This document shows, in pieces, positions 14,001 to 24,217 of a stretch of 64,000 bases of DNA. How positions within the stretch are numbered: the first letter of the stretch is position 1; each line of letters begins with the position of its first letter. The notes under the pieces are model-generated. The model saw nothing but the letters and a program-made list of their open reading frames with translations. It was not told where the DNA came from and searched no databases. Source of the DNA: Macrosoma leucophasiata (taxonomy: Eukaryota; Arthropoda; Insecta; Lepidoptera; Hedylidae); NCBI GenBank assembly GCA_036365455.1, contig JAWQUS010000032.1, positions 10,947,501-11,011,500 of the forward strand, in the 5' to 3' direction. A program made the translations under genes and the position numbers.

Positions 14001-17000
14001 GAATCGAGACGGTGTCAAAGGCCTTTTTGAGGTCCAAAAATACACCCATACACTTAGTCCCTTTGTCCAACTGTTCCGCAACTAGTGAAGTAAGATCAAT
14101 GGCCGTATCTTCTGTTGATTTACCTTTTCTGAATCCATATTGTAAGGTAGACAGTATATCAAATCGATTTAAATATTTTAGAAGTCGGGTATTCAGGAGT
14201 CTTTCTATTATTTTTGAAATAACTGGTAGAACAGATACTGGCCTGTAGTTACTAATATCTTCTCGATTCCCACTCTTATAAACTGGAGTAATAATTGATT
14301 TTTTTAGCATAATGGGGAAGACACCTTTTCATAGATTAGCAAGATGTGTTTTAATAGGCACAATTTAATTTTTAGCATATTTTAAAAAACTCGTTGTTAT
14401 ATTGTCCCAGCCAGGACCACTGTCATTTTTCAAACTTTGAAGTATGCTACCGACTTCACTTTCGTCAGTGTCAAATAACACAAAAGAATTCAATTGTGTT
14501 GCGGTACAGTTAGCCAAAGGTTCTAAATGGACACCAGTACCGTCCGAAATTTGGTCAGCTAGTTGTTTACCTATATTCACAAAGTATTTATTTACTAGGT
14601 TCGCTGACCCAATTGGTGTTGAGGTGGAATTAAGTAATTCTACATTTTGTGTGTGTGATTTGGTAGAGTATGTAATTGCCTTTATATTTTTCCAAAGAAG
14701 TTTATTATTTTTTAACGATTTAGTGTGTGAGTCCCTGTCATAATTTCTTTTTAATTTTTTAAGTAAATTGTTGACGTAATTTCTGTATCGCTTGTATGTG
14801 ATTCTCAGCATTTCATTTTGCGGATCTTTTCTAACCTTCTTTTGTAGAGAATTACGATTATGATATAGCGTAAAATGCCCTGCGTAACCCATGGTTTAAT
14901 TAAACGTTTCTTTGATGGTAGTGTTTTAGTGACTGTATTTACCTCAATTGTTTCAAAAAGTTTTTGGAGTAAGTTTTTAATAACATTCGGATCATCAGTA
15001 AATAGTAATTCCCCTAATTTCTTAGTTTGCAAGTATTCGAGCGCAGTCTTGTAATCCATGACTGTTCTGGTTTTGTTGGTACATTTTATTATCTTACTTT
15101 TTGATAAGCAAAGAAATGTTGTATAATGGTCCGTAGTAGTTGTTTGTAAAATTGCAATAAATGCTGATACTTTGCGATTATTTATTTTCATCATGAAGTG
15201 ATCTAGGTATTTCTCTTCTCTAGTAGGCAAAACGTGACCAGGCAGTATACCTTGTAATGACAACATATTTAAGTAACCTATTCTGTTTTTATGATCATAA
15301 TATGTTTCCGTTTGTGTTGGTCTGATATTTATGTTGATGTCCCCTGTTATAATTATGTGTTTTTTTTCTGTTTTTAAAGTTTCCACATGTGTACTTAGCG
15401 AATTTATAAAAGGTTCCGCGTTTGAATTTGAGGGTGATCTATTTGTGTAATTAAGTGATTACTTTTTTAAATATTATATGTTTTTGATATTTTTATTATT
15501 TTTACTTGCAATCTTGTTTTAGTCTATTACTCGGCTTTGCGCCAAATAAACAATTTTTCTTTCTTTTTTCTTTCTATCGCGTTCCAGCCAGCTAGGGTCA
15601 CGTTTTAAAGGCGTTTGCCACAGCTCTGGTTTCCTACCAGTCTTAGACCCCGGGTCCAATAACTCGTAAGGAGCCACTGAGCCACCCTGATTCAACCCAA
15701 CCCTGGCCTTCGGGGCATATAGAACTGAAGACATCAAGTTACGGATTACTTACTTATCAACTTCAAGTCCACAGTGTGATAGAACTACAATGATATCAAC
15801 GCCTTGGTCAGTTAAAATCTTAGCTTTCGTTTTTGCAATTTCAATTGGATCCAAAAAAATTACACGCCTGGGATTCGATATTGCCTGCAAAAGAATACCA
15901 AGTTTTATCATAGAAAAAAAAAAGATAGAAAAAGAAAATAAAAATGCACCGAAATAAAGAAGCGTTATGTCAATTAAAATAAATATTGGAAATAACAATT
16001 GAAAGCAATGTACGAAATTATTCACCTGAGTTTCAGGAGTTATAAGTCCTATTATACCGATCTTCCTCCCTTTTCTTTCTATCACAATATGTGACTTGTA
16101 TAAACCGTTAAGAGATGGTTCTAGACTTGTGTCTAGATTTGCAGCTACAACAGGAGCTTTGAGTGCCGCAAGGTACGGTACTAAACCCGCTATTCCATCG
16201 TCAAATTCATGATTGCCTATGGCCTAAAATCAAGTACCTAAGTTACATTTGGCGAACAATTATAAAACAAGACCAAAAATAATTATGTACTAAATATTAA
16301 ACTAGCTGTAATTGAAATAGTAAAATAATTTCTTGATGAGGTACAAAAAGATGAAGAAAAACTAAAAAATAAAATCATAAACTTAAAATAACAGCATGAA
16401 TTTTGGTTTGTACCGTAGGCATCATCAAAATATGTAAATATTTTTAAGAATGCTTCAAAACGTACATAACTCTACAATAGTATAAAATTATGAAGAAACA
16501 GTTCTGTTCACAATTTATCAGAAGCAGAACAACAAATCTGACATCATAATAGATTTGAGCACATGTGACCTCCATTACGGTTAAATTGTTGCAACTACAG
16601 ATACGTGTGCAGAGAAACTTATCAATTTGAAGGTAAGCGACTTAGAATTATAACAGTGGATGAAGCAATTATTCTAGTTATCGATTTAATACTATCAATG
16701 CCAAGCGTAATTGATTACGTAATTTCGAATCACATAGTGATTTCTTTCGAAATAATTAAATCTGTGATTGCTATTTCATACGTTAGGAAATGTGTTTTTT
16801 TTTTAATTGTAATAACGTCCATTCAATTATTTCTCTCTATTCACATGGCATTTATTATAGTTTTGTAGGATGATAGTGATTCGTTAAATATGATTTTAAT
16901 AATAAACCGATATTCATGTACGGTGAATTATGAAGAAATATTGCACATCGAGCCTATGAAAGTGATAATCGGCTAGTTTCGACTTCGTAGAGCGTTATCT

Positions 17001-19480
17001 CTGCTGCAGACTGTCTACGTAAGCACTGTTAGTCCGGTATTGGTCAAAACTTGATCAAAATGGTGGACAAACGTCATATTGGTAAGGTGCGAAAAAGATA
17101 ACGCTCTACATACCCGAAATCAGCCGAAGACTCTTCCTGAGGTCGATGTGCATTATTTCTTGTTGGATACTGTATCTGTATATATGTTCATATTTATTAT
17201 CAACGGTAGTAATTCGTAAAAGCACTGTGGTGCTTAAAGTCGTTCAAAAAAATCACTTTAACTTCAGATAAAAATGATCAAAAAACAACAATGAAACTTA
17301 CATGAGCATCATTCGGCAGTAAATTTATGAACGTCTGGGTAATGTTCCACTTCATCAAGGTATACCAGTAAGTTCCTTGAAATGTATCTCCAGCATTCAA
17401 GAGAAGAGCACCAGGTTTTTCTTCCAGAAGAGTCATGATTTCTTGGTAAAGACGGGCAAAGCCTCCCAAACATTTGGTATCGTTTGATTCGCATACTGGA
17501 TATGAAACTGTTGTTTCTTCAAATCTAGGATTAAATTAACCGATGGTCAATTCATTAATCAAATGGTATGAAGTTATCATACCATTTGTTATACCATCAA
17601 GTTATCAAACCTATCCCTAAGATCATCTCGATTCTCGAATAAAATGCACTAGTCAACAAGTTAAACGTAAGCGATGTAGTACATTAACGTATTTATTTAG
17701 TAAACCGGTTCCAAATTAAAATCCAGTCGAGTTTTGAATATTTCTTAAAACTAAAGTTTGAATTCCTACAGGTTCTGTTCGAGCTTTTTTGCTTAAGCTT
17801 ATTTAGAACATAAATTAATCATTAGGATTGTTAATTATAATATTGAATTTGGTGTATTTGTACATTTTCGGTAGTATTACACTGAGATTGTACCACCAAT
17901 TTGCAATAATATGAAAGAAAGAAAGAAAATATTTTTATTTCGAATAGATCTTTACAGATACTTTCAAAACGTCATGAAATCATAAATTACCTTGAGTGAA
18001 TAACCATTACATATAGGTAGTAAAAGCAAAAACAAATATTAATAGTAAATTAAAATTTGAATTTAAAGTACTAAGTTAAAACATAATAATCCCAAAATTT
18101 CGGCAAAAAATCCCAAGTTCGGTTGTTAGTCCGGTTGATGGTAGAGTTCCAATGTCCGAGCTTGAGGGTGAAGGCACCATCGTATTAATTTATTTATGGT
18201 ATTCCGCTTAGATGGTAATGTATGGCCTCGCAACTACTATCACGGAGACAAGACAAAAGACGTCAGAGGTGGCAACTCATTTGCGTTCTGAGTGAATGTC
18301 AATGGGCTTTGGTATTCACTTACCATTAAAGTGAGCTGCATAATTATACACATCATAACACCAAAAATACCACACACCTATTTGGAAATCAACATTTCTA
18401 TTACGTATAAGAACATCAAATTTACATACAATACTTACGTATGACGTAACTTAAAAAACGTAATACGAAACTTCACGCCTGTAATCCCTGAAGGGGTAGG
18501 CAGAGGTAAATGCATACATTCAAGCATACATGCAAACACCCACGATTCACCGGTTGCGTTTTGGTCCATGTAGGTAACAGGTATCGGGCCTGTTGACATC
18601 TTCGGGCACATTACCAAACGTCGAGGTACTGGGAAATTGCCAGAAAATGGAAAAATCCCAATAGAACCAAAGATAAAAGACTTTACACCGTTATCTCTGA
18701 TAAACGTCAACCCGGGAATCGAACCCAGGACCTCAGCGTAGTAGTAGTGGCCTGCTACCAAACCGAGGCAGTTAATGGTATATGACGTTCCTTCATATTA
18801 TTTTTGTGTTCTTTATGATGTTCCTCAAATTATTATTTTGTATCTAATAATACGTATACGAATAATGTACTTATAATAAACATGCAATTTGTCTCAATTA
18901 TATTTTCTTTGTATTACCATCGTAATATTTATCTTGCATTTTTTAGGATTTTTACTTAATAAATTGAAGTGTATCCAAGATTTGCCTTTTCCGTTTATTA
19001 TCGAGTCCTTGATTATTTTTTACAAATCTTAACGATTTTCCTCGTGTTCCTTAAACGTCGCGGCGCTTAGCTAAGAGTTCGTTTATTTGTGTTTTATTCC
19101 AATACAAGCAATACTTAATGCTTATTTTTTAATGGAATCCTAAAAGACTACATAGATATATTAAAAAAACAAAAATGAGCACGCAATTAGTGTGACTGTG
19201 ACTGTGATTAGAGTCAATACTTTTCTTTTACGTTAATTCCATATTTTGTAACTCAGAGCATACTACAGTGTTTATCAAACCCCTTTTTTTTAATTAATAG
19301 TTTTTTTGTTACTGCTCTTCATATTAATATTTAATAAACTAAACAACATAAATAAATTTACCTTGCATGAAAATCATTATAATGCACTATATCTAAGTCA
19401 TACACTTCATTATTTAGGACACCACCATTCACATAAACAAAACTCACTATTATAAGCGCACGCGCAGAAAAGAGAACCAT
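1863..19480 (-). CDS. 5NUC-A: diverged 5'-nucleotidase paralogue, 10 exons found, 3' end not seen
   Basis: Third paralogue. Exons: 19362-19480, 17302-17524, 16026-16223, 15754-15884, 9975-10125, 8266-8392, 7446-7603, 6551-6632, 3610-3768, 1863-2008; all GT-AG and in frame, 498 residues without the last exon. The N-terminal metal domain is intact (NDFH, NAGDTFQGTYWY, GNHEFDDG, LSHCG, GGHSH). The C-terminal domain has drifted: exon 8 reads FLLRNMIRGSI and exon 10 ends FLRRPVSKFD where the others have GGDG, so the adenosine pocket is probably gone. No in-frame stop or broken splice site is seen, so it may be a functional non-nucleotidase or a young pseudogene. The 5.6 kb intron 4 hosts a dead LINE. 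No sequence between 1 and 1862 resembles exon 11 of B or C; it may lie beyond the window or be lost. Confidence 0.87.
2410..2725 (-). repeat. Family B repeat, copy 2
   Basis: Near full-length minus-strand copy ending GCTCTACCACCAGTAAA, with an internal GGAGCTTTACCATCAG duplication. Confidence 0.75.
2806..3055 (+). repeat. Family B repeat, copy 3
   Basis: Diverged plus copy; with copy 2 it forms a head-to-head pair separated by about 80 bases. A small minus fragment is at 3548-3582. Confidence 0.68.
3066..3541. mobile_element. TATCGATA-rich MITE, copy 1
   Basis: Bounded by AGTGTTG and CAACACT, with inner inverted blocks TGACCTCGAAAAACAGTC and GACTGTTTTTCGAGGTCA. The interior is an array of ATCGATAGT-type units in both orientations. 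AAT on both sides may be a target duplication. No coding capacity. Confidence 0.78.
3610..3768 (-). CDS. 5NUC-A exon 9
   Basis: 159 bases. ITRGSVINSMPFSNMVVTF, then CTTKFWVKKPFQGPWMPQ. Acceptor CAG, donor GTTAGC. Confidence 0.85.
3800..3990 (+). repeat. CGGCTTCGCACGGGTGCAAT retroposon fragment
   Basis: GCACGCCTCGGCTTCGCACG to CAAATCGGACCATCAG and a run of AAAC; a widespread insect repeat type. Confidence 0.5.
3991..6053. other. 5NUC-A intron 8, unrecognised part
   Basis: AT-rich intron sequence. Contains CT-rich 4215-4245; no repeat with a partner in this window. Confidence 0.5.
6054..6314 (+). repeat. S1 SINE, copy 2
   Basis: Head with TAGCCTAGTGGTAGCA and B box GGGTTCGATTCCC, then the body through GTAACCGGCGAATCG; the CTTCGGGG tail is missing. 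Confidence 0.82.
6551..6632 (-). CDS. 5NUC-A exon 8
   Basis: 82 bases. THVAFLLRNMIRGSIRKG replaces FIQRGNIK; strongly diverged but with the same length and phases. Donor GTAAGA. Confidence 0.83.
7446..7603 (-). CDS. 5NUC-A exon 7
   Basis: 158 bases, the same as B and C when donor GTAGGT is used. DKSCSLGECAIGDFVADSF keeps the two Cys. Confidence 0.87.
7665..7835 (+). repeat. Retroposon family P, degraded
   Basis: ATGTGACCTCACCGCCCATA to ATGCGGTAGCGATTACCGCG; loosely related to the copy at 55360-55690. Confidence 0.4.
7883..8012 (+). repeat. GGATCCCACTGCA MITE, left-half fragment
   Basis: AAGGATCCCACTGCAGAATT and CAGATATGCTGCAAACATAA match the left arm of 60910-61068. Confidence 0.65.
8266..8392 (-). 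CDS. 5NUC-A exon 6
   Basis: 127 bases. VLIVTASAFSKYLGNVTI, then [11 protein letters not shown]. Donor GTATAA. Confidence 0.9.
8470..9040 (+). repeat. Retroposon family P copy, split by a MITE
   Basis: AGTCAGTCAACCGAATAATGG, then after the MITE TACTGCGATCGCC and TTTGTCCAGTAGTTGACCAC. Matches 55425-55660; a degraded relative is at 7665-7835. Confidence 0.7.
8552..8851. mobile_element. MITE with GCGTCCATAAATTACG inverted ends
   Basis: About 26-base terminal inverted repeats (GAGGGCGTCCATAAATTACG and complement), flanked by CTTA at 8548-8551 and 8852-8855. The outer repeat at 8470-8547 and 8856-9040 is one copy of the CCAGTAGTTGACC family split by this insertion. Confidence 0.85.
9041..9974. 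other. 5NUC-A intron 5, quiet part
   Basis: No repeat, RNA or ORF of note. Confidence 0.5.
9975..10125 (-). CDS. 5NUC-A exon 5 (GGHSH)
   Basis: 151 bases. IIGGHSHSLLWNGESPS, then SGPYPVIVES. Full-length loop as in C. Donor GTGAGT. Confidence 0.92.
10176..10290 (+). repeat. Family T-related fragment
   Basis: TTTTTCCCGCGACTTCGTCC head only; similar short pieces at 31408-31470 and 43970-44040. Confidence 0.5.
10466..10699 (-). repeat. LINE 3'-UTR family L, copy 1
   Basis: Minus-strand tail reading CTATTTCGAAATAAAAATA-like in reverse; the plus strand shows TTTCGAATAGATCTTTACAG and CTAGAGTGAATAACC, shared with 17925-18105 and 47941-48275. Confidence 0.65.
10700..11332 (-). mobile_element. Probable solo LTR
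   Basis: A 633-base block bounded by TGTCGG and CCGACA, the inverted TG...CA ends typical of LTRs. Read on the minus strand, it has an AATAAA-type stretch before the 3' part (about 10850-10880). It interrupts a LINE 3'-UTR repeat (10466-10699). A clean target duplication is not evident because both flanks are TATA-rich. No primer-binding site or gag/pol is nearby. Confidence 0.5.
11380..11625 (+). repeat. Retroposon 3' end with AAATAAATAAATTC tail
   Basis: GGGGCCCAGATGAAAATCAG to CTGTGTTGTTGTCC and AAATAAATAAATTCTAG; typical LINE tail sequence, no coding part. Confidence 0.45.
11759..12566 (-). mobile_element. GC-rich retroelement remnant with TTA-repeat tail
   Basis: Strikingly GC-rich relative to its surroundings, with no convincing ORF. 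On the minus strand it ends in a TTA-repeat tail (about 11778-11800), like the LINE that follows at 12567. This suggests a second element of similar type or an untranslated region. A short part (12308-12375) is also seen at 10278-10335. Confidence 0.45.
12567..15448 (-). mobile_element. 5'-truncated non-LTR retrotransposon (Jockey/CR1-like), dead
   Basis: Minus-strand pieces in three frames together cover the end of an AP-endonuclease domain (IIITGDINI, then YLDHFMMK; 14805-15448), a linker with DNNP-like spacing (14365-14892), and reverse transcriptase: SNYRPVSVLPVISKIIERLL, QYGFRKGKSTEDTA, FLDLKKAFDTV (13969-14310), GVPQGSVLGPTLFL and the catalytic YADD (13734-14081). The C-terminal region is 12896-13729 and has the FLALERAQRKILKIMY pattern. 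Several frameshifts make it inactive. The 3' tail is a run of TTA repeats after AATAAAGA (12567-12600). It sits in intron 4 of 5NUC-A in the same orientation as the gene. The exact clade needs a phylogeny. Confidence 0.88.
12806..12896. repeat. GT-rich microsatellite in the LINE 3' region
   Basis: Nearly uninterrupted GT dinucleotides with GTGC variants, just after the LINE coding end. Confidence 0.85.
15525..15742 (-). repeat. Retroelement remnant beside 5NUC-A exon 4
   Basis: Open on the minus strand for about 70 codons (GGSVAPYELLDPGSKTG) and ending with AAATAAAC; probably the end of a retroelement ORF or UTR. Unassigned. It lies 12 bases from the exon 4 donor. Confidence 0.4.
15754..15884 (-). 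CDS. 5NUC-A exon 4
   Basis: 131 bases. DQGVDIIVVLSHCGLEVD, with the split Lys codon as in C. A GC-richer repeat fragment ends just beyond the donor. Confidence 0.92.
16026..16223 (-). CDS. 5NUC-A exon 3
   Basis: 198 bases. AIGNHEFDDGIAGLVPY to [12 protein letters not shown]. Acceptor TTTTAG, donor GTGAAT. Confidence 0.93.
16933..17161. mobile_element. MITE M1, copy 1
   Basis: Inverted ends AAGAAATATTGCACATCGA and complement; inner GTAGAGCGTTATCTC is mirrored. Lies in intron 2 of 5NUC-A. Confidence 0.75.
17302..17524 (-). CDS. 5NUC-A exon 2
   Basis: 223 bases. CESNDTKCLGGFARLYQE and [17 protein letters not shown]. Acceptor TAG, donor GTAAGT. Confidence 0.92.
17925..18105 (-). repeat. LINE 3'-UTR family L, copy 2
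   Basis: Shares TTTCGAATAGATCTTTACAG, then the CATTACATA and AAAACATAATAATC blocks, with 10466-10699. Confidence 0.65.
18132..18345 (+). repeat. Family B repeat, old copy
   Basis: Recognisable by GATGGTAGAGTTCCAATG and TGGCAACTCATTTGC blocks; heavily diverged. Confidence 0.5.
18455..18776 (-). repeat. S1 SINE, copy 3
   Basis: Full-length on the minus strand, with B box GGGTTCGATTCCC and the terminal GGCGTGAAGTTTCGT. Confidence 0.82.
19362..19480 (-). CDS. 5NUC-A exon 1 (signal peptide, NDFH)
   Basis: MVLFSARALIIVSFVYVNGG serves as leader, then DIVHYNDFHA. Donor GTAAAT. Confidence 0.89.
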
Positions 19481-20044
19481 TATCGCGTGACGCGTGACGC
19501 TAGTAAAATTTCCTAAATATATTCAGTAAAATCTGTTATCACATCGTCAGCTAATTTTACTGTCCGAGATAACGTTGAACGTCAGATCAACTCGGCTCTT
19601 TAAACAATACTAATGAACCGACAGTTATCTGACCATGAACAACAAATAGGGCTGTCACAAATCATGATTGTTTATGATTGACAAATTATTGAAAAATATT
19701 ACAGATTAGACCAAAGTAAGTAAACCCAGAAAACAAAACAAGTGTAACAATTTATCTGTATTTAAGTGTAAGTACTAAAGAAAGCAAATTTATTTCAGTA
19801 TATATTTAGTAGTCATAAAAATGCAGTATGAGAACTTGAGGGTAGGACCCAGACCTCAAACTACTACATAATAATCTATCTCCTTCAAATGGTGGTCCGT
19901 TATCCGTTTCGGCTCAACACAAGCAAAGCACAAAGGTTCCATCTATATCTTTAACTCTTATAATTTCAACAGCTCAGCTTTTTTCTGTCCAATTTAATTA
20001 TCTATCATGTATCTAATTTAAAGTGTAATTTACTTACCTTATTA
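19481..20044. other. Upstream region of 5NUC-A
   Basis: Expected promoter region. A TTTAAA at about 19601-19606 is the only TATA-like motif near the start and is weak evidence. Confidence 0.35.
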
Positions 20045-20440
20045 ATCTGGATTTCGTCCGGGTCATAGCACTACCAGTGCCTTAGTCAAGATTACTGAGG
20101 ATATCCAGCATAGTATGGAACAAGGTACAGTAACTGTAATTGTATTACTGGATTTCAGTAATGCTTTCGACACGGTTGACTTCGATATCACGCTGGCAAT
20201 CCTGCGGGCTTTCAACTAGATTATTGCTGGGTTTTAAAATTAGGTACTTGTTCGAACACCGACAACGCATTCGGCTGGATGACAAGTTTTTTACTTGGTG
20301 TGATGTTGTAGCCGGCGTTACACAAGGTGGCGTGCTGTCTCCATTCCTCTTCTCCATTTTTACTAAATCTATTAGCCTCAGTTCAATTTCTCTCTACCAC
20401 CTTTATGCAGACAATGTACAAATTTATTTTCAAAGTAGCT
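20045..20440 (+). mobile_element. Reverse transcriptase fragment
   Basis: Plus-strand pieces: SGFRPGHSTTSALVKITEDI, then VLLDFSNAFDTVD (20046-20180), a frameshift, then QRIRLDDKFF, GVTQGGVLSPFLFSIF and the YADN form of the catalytic box (20250-20440). Non-LTR type. It is truncated abruptly at a perfect hairpin. It lies between 5NUC-A and 5NUC-B. Confidence 0.85.
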
Positions 20441-20506
20441 TATAAAACTTATCAAACACTATTATAATTATTTATTATAATAGTGTTTGATAAGTCTTAT
20501 AAGCTA
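20436..20506. repeat. Hairpin at the end of an RT fragment
   Basis: Two arms of about 32 bases (TAGCTTATAAAACTTATCAA and its near-perfect complement) around an AT-rich loop; the left arm overlaps the last RT codons. Confidence 0.8.
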
Positions 20507-20934
20507 TTATATATTATTTACATTTATTATAATACATTTTTTATGACATTACCAATAAAGGGACATTATCGCTTCCCAAAAGTTTTTCTGGGATACCGGG
20601 ACGGGCTGCATGAAAATGTGACTGTCTAACTTTGTCCAGAACTAAAACGTAGCAATAGTGGCTTGGCTACCACTAAGTTTGGTAATAATAGATCACTAAG
20701 TCTACTAATAGCGACTCGCGTTTGTTTAGTATAACAATAGTAGTAATTATAACCGCTAATCTCAGTGACTACTTATGTAAAGCATGGAAATATCACGTGC
20801 TTCAGCACACACAATACCTACTATCAATCACTGAAATTACCACGTGTACGATTTATCTACCTACTTCTTAAAAGTAAAGGGGAAAAGAGACATTTTACTG
20901 ATATACTTTTTACATTAGTTTATGACATTTAGTT

Positions 20935-21100
20935 TTATCTTAGTGATATTCTTGACTTTACATATATTTTTTATCTTGTTTGACATGTATATCAATTGTT
21001 ATTCGCTTTAATTTATTTTGTTTGTTTTTGACGTGTCATAAGAGGTGCCTGTCACCCTAAATGAATAAATGAGTTTCTGATTCTGATTCTGATTCTTATG
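20935..21100 (+). repeat. LINE tail with GATTCT repeats
   Basis: Same sequence as the nested copy at 48053-48190, ending CTGATTCTGATTCTGATTCT; a more diverged relative lies at 35440-35590. Confidence 0.65.
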
Positions 21101-21321
21101 TTTCAATTGCTTCGCTAGTGATTTAACCTGGAAGTAGGTACCATACATTTTTCAAATAAGACAGATTATCACTATTGCTCGATGGCGGCTCATGGTGCTT
21201 ATTGAGGTTCCTTAGAAACCAAACACGAAATAATAAAATACCCTATTTCTAGAGCCTAAGGAATTTTATAAGTTGTAACAATGTTTCAATAACTGGTGTA
21301 CAATAAAGAATTTATTATATT

Positions 21322-21645
21322 TAGCTGTGCCCGTAACTTCATCCGCGTGAGAATTTATGATTGTTCAGTATCTACCCAGACGAAGTCGTGGACGCAGCTA
21401 GTATAAAAGTAGGCTAAGTTACTCCTTATTACATAAGCCTCCTTATTAAATCTGCCAGTGAAAGTCCCGTCAAAATCAGTTCAGCCGTTGCCGAGATTAG
21501 CGGAAACAAACAGACCGACAGATAGACAGACAAACAGACATACAGACAGAAAAATTGTAAAAAAAATAGTTTTGGTATATGTGCCGTGTATACATACATT
21601 ATGCATTTAGTAAAAAGCGGTTATTTTGATAATACAAACAGACAC
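21322..21645 (+). repeat. TAGCTGTGCCCG retroposon family T, copy 1
   Basis: GCTGTGCCCGTAACTTCATC to CAGACAGAAAAATTG and GTGTATACATACATTATGC; near-complete and close to 63491-63782. Confidence 0.7.
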
Positions 21646-22365
21646 TTCAATTTTAAAAGAAAAAGAATATATTTTAACTTAGAAAATAATTAATGCAATA
21701 TGGGGAAGACTACAGTAATTTAGATATATATATTAATACACATACTTTTGATATTTTCTTTCTCGAACAAAAGATAGGTAATTTAATCACTAATTACAAA
21801 TAATTTATTTATTTTTTTCAATAATTCAACATATTTTATCGTGATAAAATACGCATAATACAATTATAATATATTACGATGTATCGAAAGAATATCTTTC
21901 AATGCTAATCAAACATATTGAAAACTTAATTAAATAATATAGATTCGAATAAAATAAAATATAGAAAAAGAATTAATAATAAAATCAATTTTACAAATTA
22001 CTATCAACCGTATGATCATAGCAATTGAATTTCCGATACGTAATAGATGACATATTTTTCGCACTGCCCTCATACAGTTTTATTTTCTTTTCTTTCGGTA
22101 CATGGAGGACATTGTTCAATTTTGTTATCTACTTATCCAATAATTTGCATGGATTTATTTATTTTAAGTAGTGTCTTTTGTTAAAATTTTATATTAATAA
22201 TGTACTTATAACTAATTACTACATTGTTAAATAACGTACGCAACTAATTCCGTGATCCTATGTGCAGTGTGTTTGTTATACATGTGTGAACTATATTCTC
22301 TGGTAAGTGGTTTGTTTCTAATCTTTAAGATAAATAAATGTCTTAAACCTTATATATATATATAT

Positions 22366-22604
22366 ATTGTTAGCCATCAGCTAATTTTACCATATACGCT
22401 TTTTTTTACTGATGGTAGAGCTCCAGTGACGGAGCTCGCGGGAGTAGGCACCACCTAACCGGAACACGATAGTGCTGAACACTACCATTTAGCGGCGGTA
22501 TATTAGGTAATGCGGTGGTGCCTACGCCCGCGAGCTCTGTCACTGGAGCTCTACCATCAGTAAAAAAAAGTTTATATGGTAAAATTAGCTGATGGCTAAC
22601 AATA
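22366..22604. repeat. Foldback built from family B ends
   Basis: Arms of about 90 bases (22366-22455 and 22515-22604). The inverted identity includes not only the repeat but also its flank (TTGTTAGCCATCAGC with AATTTTACCATATA). Confidence 0.82.
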
Positions 22605-23024
22605 CATATTTTTTATTTGGATATCTCCACGCAGTCCTGAGAAGAAGAGTATTAAATTAACAGACGTACATCATTAACAGACGTAGGTACATTAAAATGA
22701 TCCTATAATTAAGTATTCTTTCTTTTTCTTTAGAATTCCAGCAACTTGAAAATGAAATAAATTACTATAATGGAAAAAAATATGCAAAACACATCAACTC
22801 AATCCGCACCAGGAGGACAATGACAAAGCAAAGGCATAATGCAAGTACTCAAACGGCCTTTTTAATTTCTCTGCGCACTAAAAGCATAAATTTGTGCTAT
22901 AACAGCATCATCATCCTTTGTGCGGTTAAAGGAGAGTGGTCCTGGGAAGCCTCCATCAAACGTGGTAATTTCGAATACAAAAGATCGCAATGATATACGT
23001 TTTTCATTTATTTTCATTAAATAA

Positions 23025-23342
23025 ACTGCCTCGGTAGCCTAGTGGTAGCAGGCCACTACTACTACGCTGAGGTCCTGGGTTCGATTCCCGGGTATGGGGT
23101 TATCAGAGATAATGGTGTAAAGTCCTTTATCTCTGGTTCTATTGGGATTTTTCCATTTTCTGGAAATTCCCCAGTACTTCGAAGTTTGGTAATGTGCCCG
23201 GAGATGTCAACAGGCTCACCACCTGTTACATGGGCAAAAACGTAACCGGCGAATCGTGGGTGTTTGCATGTATGCTTGAATGCATGCATTCACCTCTGCC
23301 TACCCCTTCGGGGGTTACAGGCGTGAAGTTACGTTTTTCATT
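23025..23342 (+). repeat. S1 SINE, copy 4
   Basis: Full-length: head CTGCCTCGGTAGCCTAG, B box GGGTTCGATTCCC, tail CCCCTTCGGGGGTTACAGGC and GTGAAGTTACGTTTT. Confidence 0.85.
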
Positions 23343-23637
23343 AAAGAAGCCTTTTTTATACAAGTTTTAATAGGTAACTAATTAAGTAAATATAGAAAAT
23401 ATTCTTTACCACACCACTAATATTCTAAATAACTAAAAATAAAAACAAAAACAGAAAGTACAATCAGGCGGTCTTATCGCCAAAGGCGATCTCTTACGAC
23501 GACGACGACGACAGAAATATTAGGTAAATTCAAAATTTTTGTCGTGCGAAATGACGAATATCTCTTCTGAATATCTTTCGTGAACAGACTAAAGGATACC
23601 TTTTGGTAGTTTATTTATTGATGGTTACTATTTACAA

Positions 23638-23795
23638 GGCCTTAACACCTAAGGCCTCAGGGGTGGCAACGCATCTATCTGCATTTTGGCCTCTGGTTTT
23701 TGTGTAGATGTCAATAGGCTGTCATCACTTTACATCAATGTGAACTGAAACGGAAAAGTTGTTTGCCACCTCCGTAATATAAAAAATAAAAATAA
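23638..23795 (+). repeat. Family B repeat, 5'-truncated
   Basis: AAGGCCTCAGGGGTGGCAACG to TTGCCACCTCCG and an A-rich tail. Confidence 0.68.
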
Positions 23796-24217
23796 AACAT
23801 TCTTAAAACGACTGTGCTATTAAACTGTGTCTCATACCTATTCTCATCACCAACTCTGAAGAAATTTGTTAAAAGGAAAGTTTGCTACTAAAAGTTTCAC
23901 CGAATTACAAAGTCCAACAAGGAAAACCGCAGGCGGAAGCCTGTTAACAAGAATAGAGTGACAACGTGTATAAGTATGGATGACTTAACATACTTACCAC
24001 AATAATTTATAATACATTTTATTTTATTGCAATTTACTAAACAGGATTTAAGACAAAACACTGGCCTATGGTTCCATTACTCGACTATTACCTACTTGTT
24101 TACTTGTTAAGCTTACGCTGGTCGTGATAATTATGTACAACTGTTGTCAACTACTACTACCGTATTTTTTTCATACGCCCAAATACAATCATTTAGTTGT
24201 CAGAGAGGTAGGATACT

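Noticed and set aside
16605..16868. A hydrophobic 87-codon plus-strand frame in 5NUC-A intron 2.
   Set aside because: AT-rich intron sequence with no splice or coding support.
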